The notes under the pieces are model-generated. The model made no database searches, was not told the DNA's origin, and saw nothing but the letters and a program-made list of their open reading frames with translations. Positions 8,958 through 21,529 of a stretch of DNA of 64,000 bases are shown piece after piece. Every line of letters begins with the position of its first letter. Position 1 is the first letter of the stretch. This DNA is from Macrostomum hystrix (lineage: Eukaryota; Platyhelminthes; Macrostomidae). The DNA is taken from contig CATNEN010000001.1 in the NCBI GenBank assembly GCA_950097015.1, positions 4,635,001 through 4,699,000 of the forward strand, written 5' to 3'. The translations under genes and the position numbers were made by a program.

Positions 8958-10775
8958 GGAAATCGACGAAACAAAAATACGAAGGAAGAAATCGAAAAAT
9001 TAAAAAGAGGAAGAGAGGAGGAAATAGACGAATCAAAAAGACCAAGATAGGAGGAAATCGACGAATCAAAAAGACCAAGAGAGGAGGAAATCGACGAATC
9101 AAAAAGACGAAGAGAGGAGGAAATCGACGAATCAAAAAGACGAAGAGAAGAAGAAATCGACGAATCAAAAAGACGAAGAGAGGAGGAAATAGACGAATCA
9201 AAAAGACGAAGAGAGGAGGAAATCGACGAATCAAAAAGACGAAGAGAGGAGGAAATAGACGAATCAAAAAGACGAAGAGAGGAGGAAATCGACGAATCAA
9301 AAAGACCAAGATAGGAGGAAATAGACGAATCAAAAAGACGAAGAGAGGAGGAAATAGACGAATCAAAAAGAGGAAGAGAGGAGGAAATCGACGAATCAAA
9401 AAGACGAAGAGAAGAAGAAATCGACGAATCAAAGAGACGAAGAGAAGAAGAAATCGACGAATCAAAGAGACCAAGAGAAGAAGAAATCGACGAATCAAAG
9501 AGACCAAGAGAAGAAGAAATCGACGAATCAAAAAGACGAAGAGAAGAAGAAATCGACGAATCAAAGAGACCAAGAGAAGAAGAAATCGACGAATCAAAGA
9601 GACGAAGAGAAGAAGAAATCGACGAATCAAAGAGACCAAGAGAGGAGGAAATCGACGAATCAAAGAGACGAAGAGAAGAAGAAATCGACGAATCAAAGAG
9701 ACCAAGAGAAGAAGAAATCGACGAATCAAAGAGACCAAGAGAGGAGGAAATCGACGAATCAAAAAGACGAAGAGAAGAAGAAATCGACGAATCAAAAAGA
9801 CGAAGAGAAGAAGAAATCGACGAATCAAAGAGACGAAGAGAAGAAGAAATCGACGAATCAAAAAGACGAAGAGAAGAAGAAATCGACGAATCAAAGAGAC
9901 CAAGAGAGGAGGAAATCGACGAATCAAAGAGACGAAGAGAAGAAGAAATCGACGAATCAAAGAGACCAAGAGAAGAAGAAATCGACGAATCAAAGAGACC
10001 AAGAGAGGAGGAAATCGACGAATCAAAAAGACGAAGAGAAGAAGAAATCGACGAATCAAAGAGACCAAGAGAAGAAGAAATCGACGAATCAAAGAGACCA
10101 AGAGAGGAGGAAATCGACGAATCAAAAAGACGAAGAGAAGAAGAAATCGACGAATCAAAGAGACGAAGAGAAGAAGAAATCGACGAATCAAAAAGACGAA
10201 GAGAAGAAGAAATCAACGAATCAAAGAGACGAAGAGAAGAAGAAATCGACGAATCAAAGAGACCAAGAGAGGAGGAAATCGACGAATCAAAAAGACGAAG
10301 AGAAGAAGAAATCGACGAATCAAAAAGACGAAGAGAAGAAGAAATCGACGAATCAAAAAGACGAAGAGAAGAAGAAATCGACGAATCAAAAAGACGAAGA
10401 GAGGAGGAAATAGACGAATCAAAAAGACGAAGAGAGGAGGAAATAGACGAATCAAAAAGACGAAGAGAGGAGGAAATCGACGAATCAAAAAGACCATGAG
10501 AAGAGGAAATCGACGAATCAAGAAGACCAAGAGAGGAGGAAATCGACGAATCAAAAAGACAAAGAGAAGAATAAATCGACGAATCAAAGAGACCAAGAGA
10601 GGAGGAAATCGACGAATCAAAAAGACGAAGAGAGGAGGAAATCGACGAATCAAAAAGACGAAGAGAGGAGGAAATCGACGAATCAAAAAGACGAAGAGAA
10701 GAAGAAATCGACGAATCGAAAAGACAAAGAGAGGAGGAAATCGACGAATCAACAAGACGAAAGAGGCGAAAAATC
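8958..10775. repeat. 33-bp purine-rich minisatellite
   Basis: There are about 54 units of 33 bp. On the plus strand each holds AAATCGACGAATCAAAAAGA followed by an almost pure purine run, GAAGAGAAGAAG or GAAGAGAGGAGG. Units alternate among a few variants (AAAAAGACG, AAGAGACCA, AAAATAGACG), which suggests block-wise amplification. No indel breaks the period over about 1.8 kb. Two frames are therefore open end to end (plus: RRRNRRIKETK; minus: LFDSSISSSLR), and the third plus frame (EEEIDESKRPR) is broken by TAG in two units. The long plus frame has no ATG. This is read as non-coding. Confidence 0.95.
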
Positions 10776-11150
10776 GAAGAATCGAGAATCATGAAAATCA
10801 AGGGCGCACTATATAACACAATGTGAAAAAGCAGAATATCGCAAACTACGAATGTACGAATATCACTTTCAAAAACAAGAGAAAAATATTAAAAAAACGT
10901 TTGTGGTCTCTTTGCGATAGAGAAAATTTACTGGCACTGAATTTTTCGATCTGGGAATATTTAGGATTGCTTTTTAGGCACAGAATCAATAAAAAATAGG
11001 AAAAAAACAATCAATAAACAAGAAACTGATTGGAAGAGCAGAATGAGTAATAATACCAGTAGTATAGTACGAACTAACGATTTTTTGTAATTTTTTGTTT
11101 CATTAGCAAAATCAAATAACAAAGCGAATCATTTAATTGACCCCCTGGGA
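10776..11150. other. AT-rich spacer, no feature seen
   Basis: AT-rich sequence with several A runs between the 33-bp and 31-bp arrays. No gene, RNA or repeat was seen. Confidence 0.6.
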
Positions 11151-12625
11151 CACAGCTTAAGGTTGGGATTAGATCTTGTGGATCAAGGCAAGGTTGGGAT
11201 TAGATCTTGTGGATCAAGGCAAGGTTGGGATTAGATCTTGTGGATCAAGGCAAGGTTGGGATTAGATCTTGTGGATCAAAGCAAGGTTGGGATTAGATCT
11301 TGTGGATCAAGGCAAGGTTGGGATTAGATCTTGTGGATCAAGGCAAGGTTGGGATTAGATCTTGTGGATCAAGGCAAGGTTGGGATTAGATCTTGTGGAT
11401 CAAGGCAAGGTTGGGACTAGATCTTGTGGATCAAGGCAAGGTTGGGATTAGATCTTGTGGATCAAGGCAAGGTTGGGATTAGATCTTGTGGAACTAGGCA
11501 AGGTTGGGATTAGATCTTGTGGAACTAGGCAAGGTTGGGATTAGATCTTGTGGATCAAGGCAAGGTTGGGATTAGATCTTGTGGATCAAGGCAAGGTTGG
11601 GATTAGATCTTGTGGATCAAGGCAAGGTTGGGATTAGATCTTGTGGATCAAGGCAAGGTTGGGATTAGATCTTGTGGATCAAGGCAAGGTTGGGATTAGA
11701 TCTTGTGGAACTAGGCAAGGTTGGGATTAGATCTTGTGGAACTAGGCAAGGTTGGGATTAGATCTTGTGGAACTAGGCAAGGTTGGGATTAGATCTTGTG
11801 GATCAAGGCAAGGTTGGGATTAGATCTTGTGGATCAAGGCAAGGTTGGGATTAGATCTTGTGGATCAAAGCAAGGTTGGGATTAGATCTTGTGGATCAAG
11901 GCAAGGTTGGGATTAGATCTTGTGGATCAAGGCAAGGTTGGGATTAGATCTTGTGGATCAAGGCAAGGTTGGGATTAGATCTTGTGGATCAAGGCAAGGT
12001 TGGGATTAGATCTTGTGGATCAAGGCAAGGTTGGGATTAGATCTTGTGGATCAAGGCAAGGTTGGGATTAGATCTTGTGGATCAAGGCAAGGTTGGGATT
12101 AGATCTTGTGGATCAAGGCAAGGTTGGGATTAGATCTTGTGGATCAAGGCAAGGTTGGGATTAGATCTTGTGGATCAAGGCAAGGTTGGTATTAGATCTT
12201 GTAGATCAAGGCAAGTTTGGGATTAGATCTTGTGGATCAAGGCAAGGTTGGGATTATATCTTGTGGATCAAAGCAAGGTTGGGATTAGATCTTGTGGATC
12301 AAGGCAAGGTTGGGATTAGATCTTGTGGATCAAGGCAAGGTTGGGATTATATCTTGTGGATCAAAGCAAGGTTGGGATTAGATCTTGTGGATCAAGGCAA
12401 GGTTGGGATTAGATCTTGTGGATCAAGGCAAGGTTGGGATTAGATCTTGTGGATCAAGGCAAGGTTGGGATTAGATCTTGTGGATCAAGGCAAGGTTGGG
12501 ATTAGATCTTGTGGATCAAGGCAAGGTTGGGATTAGATCTTGTGGAACTAGGAAAAGTTAAGATTAGATCTTGTGAATCTAGGAAAGGCTGGGATTTTAT
12601 CTTGTGGATCTAGGGAGGGTTGGGA
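11151..12625. repeat. 31-bp minisatellite with a BglII site per unit
   Basis: There are about 45 highly uniform units of 31 bp, on the plus strand GGTTGGGATTAGATCTTGTG followed by GATCAAGGCAA. The main variant has GAACTAGGCAA, seen in two clusters (about 11490-11520 and 11700-11770). The period is not a multiple of three, so no long frames arise. The last three units (12540-12625) are degenerate and grade into the 3' flank of the septin gene. Confidence 0.95.
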
Positions 12626-12659
12626 ATAGATATACAAGATTTCTAATTTTAGTTGGGAT

Positions 12660-12665
12660 TTTAAT
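12660..12665 (-). terminator. Candidate poly(A) signal of the septin gene
   Basis: ATTAAA on the minus strand, about 120 nt past the septin stop codon at 12789-12787. It is the best poly(A)-signal match between the stop and the 31-bp array; no AATAAA is present there. Short motifs like this are common in AT-rich DNA. Confidence 0.35.
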
Positions 12666-12786
12666 TAGGAATGAAAATAACTCAAAAATTTGAACCAGGG
12701 AGTTTATCGGTTTTTAGTTTTGCTTTTTTAAAGATATTATAAGGTCTGATTTTATGGTCTGACGCCAAAAACTTTGACGAAATAAA

Positions 12787-13068
12787 TCACTTAATAAAGG
12801 CGAACCGCTTGGATTTACTCTTGACTTTCTCAGATGACTGCTGCTGCTGCGGCTGGGGTTCGAGGCTCCGCCAGCGCAAATCGCCAGACTCAGGCGGCAG
12901 GGTGGCCTCACTGGCGGCCGCTTTCTCCCAGGCCAGCTTGTCGGCTTCGAACTTGCGCCTGCGCTCCGACAGTTCGGCCTCCTGCTGCTCCAGCTGGCGC
13001 CGCATCTGCTCTGCCCTGCGCTGCAGGTCCAGCTCCGAGTCCTTCAGCTTCTGCTTCTTCTCCTTCAC
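12787..13068 (-). CDS. SEPTIN7: Septin (SEPT7/peanut group), terminal exon: C-terminal coiled coil
   Basis: The exon begins after acceptor CATTCCCAG (AG 13070-13069) in phase 0 and encodes 93 residues to TGA at 12789-12787. Residues 1-50 read [20 protein letters not shown] and then a Glu/Arg-rich heptad coiled coil ([18 protein letters not shown]). [13 protein letters not shown] followed by (E/S)xRRxFE-x2-K-x-W is the C-terminal coiled coil of septin-7 and fly Peanut as remembered. The tail has a poly-Gln run and ends in a Lys-rich [13 protein letters not shown]. Septins are GTP-binding filament proteins at the cell cortex and cleavage furrow; the coiled coil pairs subunits. The GTPase domain lies on upstream exons outside the window. 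The splice acceptor sits about 25 nt from the 49.7-kb satellite. The exon is GC-rich, unlike its flanks. Confidence 0.85.
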   Translation of the reverse strand: MKEKKQKLKDSELDLQRRAEQMRRQLEQQEAELSERRRKFEADKLAWEKAAASEATLPPESGDLRWRSLEPQPQQQQSSEKVKSKSKRFAFIK

Positions 13069-16000
13069 CTGGGAATGAGCGGATGCAGTTGCAACTAGAG
13101 CAGATCCCAAAGCAGAATCTAGAACAGATCCCAAAGCAGAATCTAGAACAGATCCCAAAGCAGCATCTAGAACCGATCCCAAAGCAGAATCTAGAACAGA
13201 TCCCAAAGCAGAATCTAAAACAGATCCCAAAGCAAAATCTAGAACAGATCCCAAAGCAGAATCTAGAACCGATCCCAAAGCAGAATCTAGAACAGATCCC
13301 AAAGCAGAATCTAAAACAGATCCCAAAGCAGAATCTAGAACAGATACCAAAGCAGAATCTAGAACAGATACCAAAGTAGAATCTAGAACAGATCCCAAAG
13401 CAGAATCTAGAACCGATCCCAAAGCAGCATCTAGAACCGATCCCAAAGCAGCATCTAGAACCGATCCCAAAGCAGAATCTAAAACAGATCCCTAACCATA
13501 ATCTAGAACAGATTCCAAACCAGAATCTAGAACAGATCCCAAAGCAGCATCTAGAACCGATCCCAAAGCAGCATCTAGAACCGATCCCAAAGCAGAATCT
13601 AAAACAGATCCCTAACCATAATCTAGAAGAGATTCCAAACCAGAATCTAGAACAGATCCCAAAGCAGAATCTAGAACAGATCCCAAAGCAGAATCTAGAA
13701 CCGATCCCAAACCAGAATCTAGAACAGATCCCAAAGCAGAATCTAGAACAGATCCCAAACCAGAATCTAGAACAGATCCCAAAGCAGAATCTAGAACAGA
13801 TACCAAAGTAGAATCTAGAACAGATACCAAAGTAGAATCTAGAACAAATACCAAACCAGAATCTAAAACAGATTCCAAACCAGAATCTAGAACAGATCCC
13901 TAACCAGAATCTAGAACAGATTCCAAACCAGAATCTAGAACAGATACCAAAGTAGAATCTAGAACAGATCCCAAAGCAGAATCTAGAACAGATCCCAAAG
14001 CAGAATCTAAAACAGATTCCAAACCAGAATCTAGAACAGATCACAAACCAGAATCTAGAATAGATTCCAAACCAGAATCTAGAACAGATTCCAAACCAGA
14101 ATCTAGAACAGATCCCAAACCAGAATCTAGAACAGATCCCAAAGCAGAATCTAGAACAGATACCAAAGTAGAATCTAAAACAGATCCCTAACCATAATCT
14201 AGAACAGATTCAAAACCAGAATCTAGAACAGATCCCAAACCAGAATCTAGAAGAGATCCCAAAGTAGAATCTAGAATAGATTCCAAAGCAGAATCTAAAA
14301 CAGATTCCAAACCAGAATCTAGAACAGATCCCAAAGCAGCATCTAGAACCGATCCCAAACCAGAATCTAGAAGAGATCCCAAAGTAGAATCTAGAACAGA
14401 TCCCAAAGCAGAATCTAGAACAGATTCCAAAGCAGAATCTAAAACAGATCCCTAACCATAATCTAGAACAGATTCCAAACCAGAATCTAGAACAGATCCC
14501 AAACCAGAATCTAGAAGAGATCCCAAACCAGAATCTAGAACAGATTCCAAAGCAGAATCTAAAACAGATCCCAAACCAGAATCTAGAAGAGATCCCAAAG
14601 TAGAATCTAGAACAGATCCCAAACCAGAATCTAGAAGAGATCCCAAACCAGAATCTAGAACAGATACCAAAGTAGAATCTAGAACAGATCCCAAAGCAGA
14701 ATCTAGAACCGATCCCAAAGCAGCATCTAGAACCGATCCCAAAGCAGCATCTAGAACCGATCCCAAAGCAGAATCTAAAACAGATCCCTAACCATAATCT
14801 AGAACAGATTCCAAACCAGAATCTAGAACAGATCCCAAAGCAGCATCTAGAACCGATCCCAAAGTAGAATCTAGAACAGATCCCAAAGCAGAATCTAGAA
14901 CAGATTCCAAAGCAGAATCTAAAACAGATCCCTAACCATAATCTAGAACAGATTCCAAACCAGAATCTAGAACAGATCCCAAACCAGAATCTAGAAGAGA
15001 TCCCAAACCAGAATCTAGAACAGATTCCAAAGCAGAATCTAAAACAGATCCCAAACCAGAATCTAGAAGAGATCCCAAAGTAGAATCTAGAACAGATCCC
15101 AAAGCAGAATCTAGAACAAATACCAAAGCAGAATCTAGAACAGATTCCAAAGCAGAATCTAAAACAGATCCCAAACCAGAATCTAGAAGAGATCCCAAAG
15201 TAGAATCTAGAACAGATTCCAAACCAGAATCTAGAACAGATTCCAAAACAGAATCTAAAACAGATCCCTAACCATAATCTAGAACAGATTCCAAAGCAGA
15301 ATCTAGAACAGATCCCAAACCAGAATCTAGAAGAGATCCCTAACCAGAATCTAGAACAGATCCCAAACCAGAATCTAGAACAGATCCCAAACCAGAATCT
15401 AGAACAGATACCAAAGTAGAATCTAAAACAGATCTCTAACCATAATCTAGAACAGATTCAAAACCAGAATCTAGAACAGATCCCAAACCAGAATCTAGAA
15501 GAGATCCCAAAGTAGAATCTAGAATAGATTCCAAAGCAGAATCTAAAACAGATCCCTAACCATAATCTAGAACAGATTCCAAACCAGAATCTAGAACAGA
15601 TCCCAAACCAGAATCTAGAAGAGATCCCAAAGTAGAATCTAGAACAGATCCCAAACCAGAATCTAGAAGAGATCCCAAAGCAGAATCTAGAACAGATTCC
15701 AAAGCAGAATCTAAAACAGATCCCTAACCATAATCTAGAACAGATTCCAAACCAGAATCTAGAACAGATCCCAAACCAGAATCTAGAAGAGATCCCAAAC
15801 CAGAATCTAGAACAGATCCCAAAGCAGAATCTAAAACAGATTCCAAACCAGAATCTAGAACAGATCACAAACCAGAATCTAGAATAGATTCCAAACCAGA
15901 ATCTAGAACAGATTCCAAACCAGAATCTAGAACAGATCCCAAACCAGAATCTAGAACAGATCCCAAACCAGAATCTAGAACAGATACCAAAGTAGAATCT

Positions 16001-19000
16001 AAAACAGATCCCTAACCATAATCTAGAACAGATTCAAAACCAGAATCTAGAACAGATCCCAAACCAGAATCTAGAAGAGATCCCAAAGTAGAATCTAGAA
16101 TAGATTCCAAAGCAGAATCTAAAACAGATCCCTAACCATAATCTAGAACAGATTCCAAACCAGAATCTAGAACAGATCCCAAACCAGAATCTAGAACAGA
16201 TCCCAAAGTAGAATCTAGAACAGATCCCAAAGCAGAATCTAGAACAGATTCCAAAGCAGAATCTAAAACAGATCCCAAACCAGAATCTAGAACAGATCCC
16301 AAAGCAGAATCTAGAACAGATCCCAAACCATAATCTAGAAGAGATCCCAAACCAGAATCTAGAACAGATACCAAAGCAGAATCTAAAACAGATTCCAAAG
16401 CAGAATCTAAAACAGATCCCTAACCATAATCTAGAATAGATTCCAAACCAGAATCTAGAACAGATCCCAAACCAGAATCTAGAAGAGATCCCAAACCAGA
16501 ATCTAGAACAGATACCAAAGTAGAATCTAAAACAGATCCCTAACCATAATCTAGAACAGATTCCAAAGCAGAATCTAAAACAGATCCCTAACCATAATCT
16601 AGAACAGATTCCAAACCAGAATCTAGAACAGATCCCAAACCAGAATCTAGAAGAGATCCCAAACCAGAATCTAGAACAGATTCCAAAGCAGAATCTAAAA
16701 CAGATCCCAAACCAGAATCTAGAAGAGATCCCAAAGTAGAATCTAGAACAGATCCCAAACCAGAATCTAGAAGAGATCCCAAACCAGAATCTAGAACAGA
16801 TACCAAAGTAGAATCTAGAACAGATCCCAAAGCAGCATCTAGAACCGATCCCAAAGCAGCATCTAGAACCGATCCCAAAGCAGAATCTAAAACAGATCCC
16901 TAACCATAATCTAGAACAGATTCCAAACCAGAATCTAGAACAGATCCCAAAGCAGCATCTAGAACCGATCCCAAAGCAGCATCTAGAACCGATCCCAAAG
17001 TAGAATCTAGAACAGATCCCAAAGCAGAATCTAGAACAGATTCCAAAGCAGAATCTAAAACAGATCCCTAACCATAATCTAGAACAGATTCCAAACCAGA
17101 ATCTAGAACAGATCCCAAACCAGAATCTAGAAGAGATCCCAAACCAGAATCTAGAACAGATTCCAAAGCAGAATCTAAAACAGATCCCAAACCAGAATCT
17201 AGAAGAGATCCCAAAGTAGAATCTAGAACAGATCCCAAAGCAGAATCTAGAACAGATACCAAAGCAGAATCTAGAACAGATTCCAAAGCAGAATCTAAAA
17301 CAGATCCCAAACCAGAATCTAGAAGAGATCCCAAAGTAGAATCTAGAACAGATTCCAAACCAGAATCTAGAACAGATTCCAAAGCAGAATCTAGAACAGA
17401 TCCCAAACCAGAATCTAGAAGAGATCCCTAACCAGAATCTAGAACAGATCCCAAACCAGAATCTAGAACAGATCCAAAACCAGAATCTAGAACAGATACC
17501 AAAGTAGAATCTAAAACAGATCCCTAACCATAATCTAGAACAGATTCAAAACCAGAATCTAGAACAGATCCCAAACCAGAATCTAGAAGAGATCCCAAAC
17601 CAGAATCTAGAATAGATTCCAAAGCAGAATCTAAAACAGATCCCTAACCATAATCTAGAACAGATTCCAAACCAGAATCTAGAACAGATCCCAAACCAGA
17701 ATCTAGAAGAGATCCCAAAGTAGAATCTAGAACAGATCCCAAACCAGAATCTAGAAGAGATCCCAAAGCAGAATCTAGAACAGATTCCAAAGCAGAATCT
17801 AAAACAGATCCCTAACCATAATCTAGAACAGATTCCAAACCAGAATCTAGAACAGATCCCAAACCAGAATCTAGAAGAGATCCCAAACCAGAATCTAGAA
17901 CAGATCCCAAAGCAGAATCTAAAACAGATTCCAAACCAGAATCTAGAACAGATTACAAACCAGAATCTAGAATAGATTCCAAACCAGAATCTAGAACAGA
18001 TTCCAAACCAGAATCTAGAACAGATCCCAAACCAGAATCTAGAACAGATCCCAAACCAGAATCTAGAACAGATACCAAAGTAGAATCTAAAACAGATCCC
18101 TAACCATAATCTAGAACAGATTCAAAACCAGAATCTAGAACAGATCCCAAACCAGAATCTAGAAGAGATCCCAAAGTAGAATCTAGAATAGATTCCAAAG
18201 CAGAATCTAAAACAGATCCCTAACCATAATCTAGAACAGATTCCAAAGTAGAATCTAGAACAGATCCCAAACCAGAATCTAGAACAGATCCCAAAGTAGA
18301 ATCTAGAACAGATCCCAAAGCAGAATCTAGAACAGATTCCAAAGCAGAATCTAAAACAGATCCCAAACCAGAATCTAGAACAGATCCCAAAGCAGAATCT
18401 AGAACAGATCCCAAACCATAATCTAGAAGAGATCCCAAACCAGAATCTAGAACAGATACCAAAGCAGAATCTAAAACAGATTCCAAAGCAGAATCTAAAA
18501 CAGATCCCTAACCATAATCTAGAACAGATCCCAAACCAGAATCTAGAACAGATCCCAAACCAGAATCTAGAACAGATACCAAAGTAGAATCTAAAACAGA
18601 TCCCTAACCATAATCTAGAACAGATTCAAAACCAGAATCTAGAAGAGATCCCAAAGTAGAATCTAGAACAGATTCCAAACCAGAATCTAGAACAGATTCC
18701 AAAGCAGAATCTAGAACAGATCCCAAACCAGAATCTAGAAGAGATCCCTAACCAGAATCTAGAACAGATCCCAAACCAGAATCTAGAACAGATCCAAAAC
18801 CAGAATCTAGAACAGATACCAAAGTAGAATCTAAAACAGATCCCTAACCATAATCTAGAACAGATTCAAAACCAGAATCTAGAACAGATCCCAAACCAGA
18901 ATCTAGAAGAGATCCCAAACCAGAATCTAGAACAGATCCCAAACCAGAATCTAGAATAGATTCCAAAGCAGAATCTAAAACAGATCCCTAACCATAATCT

Positions 19001-21529
19001 AGAACAGATTCCAAACCAGAATCTAGAACAGATCCCAAACCAGAATCTAGAAGAGATCCCAAAGTAGAATCTAGAACAGATCCCAAACCAGAATCTAGAA
19101 GAGATCCCAAAGCAGAATCTAGAACAGATTCCAAAGCAGAATCTAAAACAGATCCCTAACCATAATCTAGAACAGATTCCAAACCAGAATCTAGAACAGA
19201 TCCCAAACCAGAATCTAGAAGAGATCCCAAACCAGAATCTAGAACAGATCCCAAAGCAGAATCTAAAACAGATTCCAAACCAGAATCTAGAACAGATTAC
19301 AAACCAGAATCTAGAATAGATTCCAAACCAGAATCTAGAACAGATTCCAAACCAGAATCTAGAACAGATCCCAAACCAGAATCTAGAACAGATCCCAAAC
19401 CAGAATCTAGAACAGATACCAAAGTAGAATCTAAAACAGATCCCTAACCATAATCTAGAACAGATTCAAAACCAGAATCTAGAACAGATCCCAAACCAGA
19501 ATCTAGAAGAGATCCCAAAGTAGAATCTAGAATAGATTCCAAAGCAGAATCTAAAACAGATCCCTAACCATAATCTAGAACAGATTCCAAAGTAGAATCT
19601 AGAACAGATCCCAAACCAGAATCTAGAACAGATCCCAAAGTAGAATCTAGAACAGATCCCAAAGCAGAATCTAGAACAGATTCCAAAGCAGAATCTAAAA
19701 CAGATCCCAAACCAGAATCTAGAACAGATCCCAAAGCAGAATCTAGAACAGATCCCAAACCATAATCTAGAAGAGATCCCAAACCAGAATCTAGAACAGA
19801 TACCAAAGCAGAATCTAAAACAGATTCCAAAGCAGAATCTAAAACAGATCCCTAACCATAATCTAGAACAGATCCCAAACCAGAATCTAGAACAGATCCC
19901 AAACCAGAATCTAGAACAGATACCAAAGTAGAATCTAAAACAGATCCCTAACCATAATCTAGAACAGATTCAAAACCAGAATCTAGAACAGATCCCAAAC
20001 CAGAATCTAGAAGAGATCCCAAACCAGAATCTAGAACAGATACCAAAGTAGAATCTAAAACAGATCCCTAACCATAATCTAGAACAGATTCAAAACCAGA
20101 ATCTAGAACAGATTCCAAACCAGAATCTAGAACAGATTCCAAACCAGAATCTAGAATAGATTCCAAACCAGAATCTAGAACAGATTCCAAACCAGAATCT
20201 AGAACAGATCCCAAACCAGAATCTAGAACAGATCCCAAACCAGAATCTAGAACAGATACCAAAGTAGAATCTAAAACAGATCCCTAACCATAATCTAGAA
20301 CAGATTCAAAACCAGAATCTAGAACAGATCCCAAACCAGAATCTAGAAGAGATCCCAAAGTAGAATCTAGAATAGATTCCAAAGCAGAATCTAAAACAGA
20401 TTCCAAACCAGAATCTAGAACAGATCCCAAAGCAGCATCTAGAACCGATCCCAAACCAGAATCTAGAAGAGATCCCAAAGTAGAATCTAGAACAGATCCC
20501 AAAGCAGAATCTAGAACAGATTCCAAAGCAGAATCTAAAACAGATCCCTAACCATAATCTAGAACAGATTCCAAACCAGAATCTAGAACAGATCCCAAAC
20601 CAGAATCTAGAAGAGATCCCAAACCAGAATCTAGAACAGATTCCAAAGCAGAATCTAAAACAGATCCCAAACCAGAATCTAGAAGAGATCCCAAAGTAGA
20701 ATCTAGAACAGATCCCAAACCAGAATCTAGAAGAGATCCCAAACCAGAATCTAGAACAGATACCAAAGTAGAATCTAGAACAGATCCCAAAGCAGAATCT
20801 AGAACCGATCCCAAAGCAGCATCTAGAACCGATCCCAAAGCAGCATCTAGAACCGATCCCAAAGCAGAATCTAAAACAGATCCCTAACCATAATCTAGAA
20901 CAGATTCCAAACCAGAATCTAGAACAGATCCCAAAGCAGCATCTAGAACCGATCCCAAAGCAGCATCTAGAACCGATCCCAAAGTAGAATCTAGAACAGA
21001 TCCCAAAGCAGAATCTAGAACAGATTCCAAAGCAGAATCTAAAACAGATCCCTAACCATAATCTAGAACAGATTCCAAACCAGAATCTAGAACAGATCCC
21101 AAACCAGAATCTAGAAGAGATCCCAAACCAGAATCTAGAACAGATTCCAAAGCAGAATCTAAAACAGATCCCAAACCAGAATCTAGAAGAGATCCCAAAG
21201 TAGAATCTAGAACAGATCCCAAAGCAGAATCTAGAACAGATACCAAAGCAGAATCTAGAACAGATTCCAAAGCAGAATCTAAAACAGATCCCAAACCAGA
21301 ATCTAGAAGAGATCCCAAAGTAGAATCTAGAACAGATTCCAAACCAGAATCTAGAACAGATTCCAAAACAGAATCTAAAACAGATCCCTAACCATAATCT
21401 AGAACAGATTCCAAAGCAGAATCTAGAACAGATCCCAAACCAGAATCTAGAAGAGATCCCAAAGTAGAATCTAGAACAGATCCCAAACCAGAATCTAGAA
21501 GAGATCCCAAACCAGAATCTAGAACAGAT

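Noticed and set aside
8933-10819. Open frames of about 625 codons on both strands (RRRNRRIKETK and LFDSSISSSLR repeats)
   Set aside because: They are mirror products of the 33-bp array. The plus frame does not begin with ATG and there is no non-repeat domain.
11151-12625. Frame of 91 codons (SCGSRQGWDYIL type) at 12168-12443
   Set aside because: It is produced by the 31-bp array; a period not divisible by three cycles three frames and gives no family signal.
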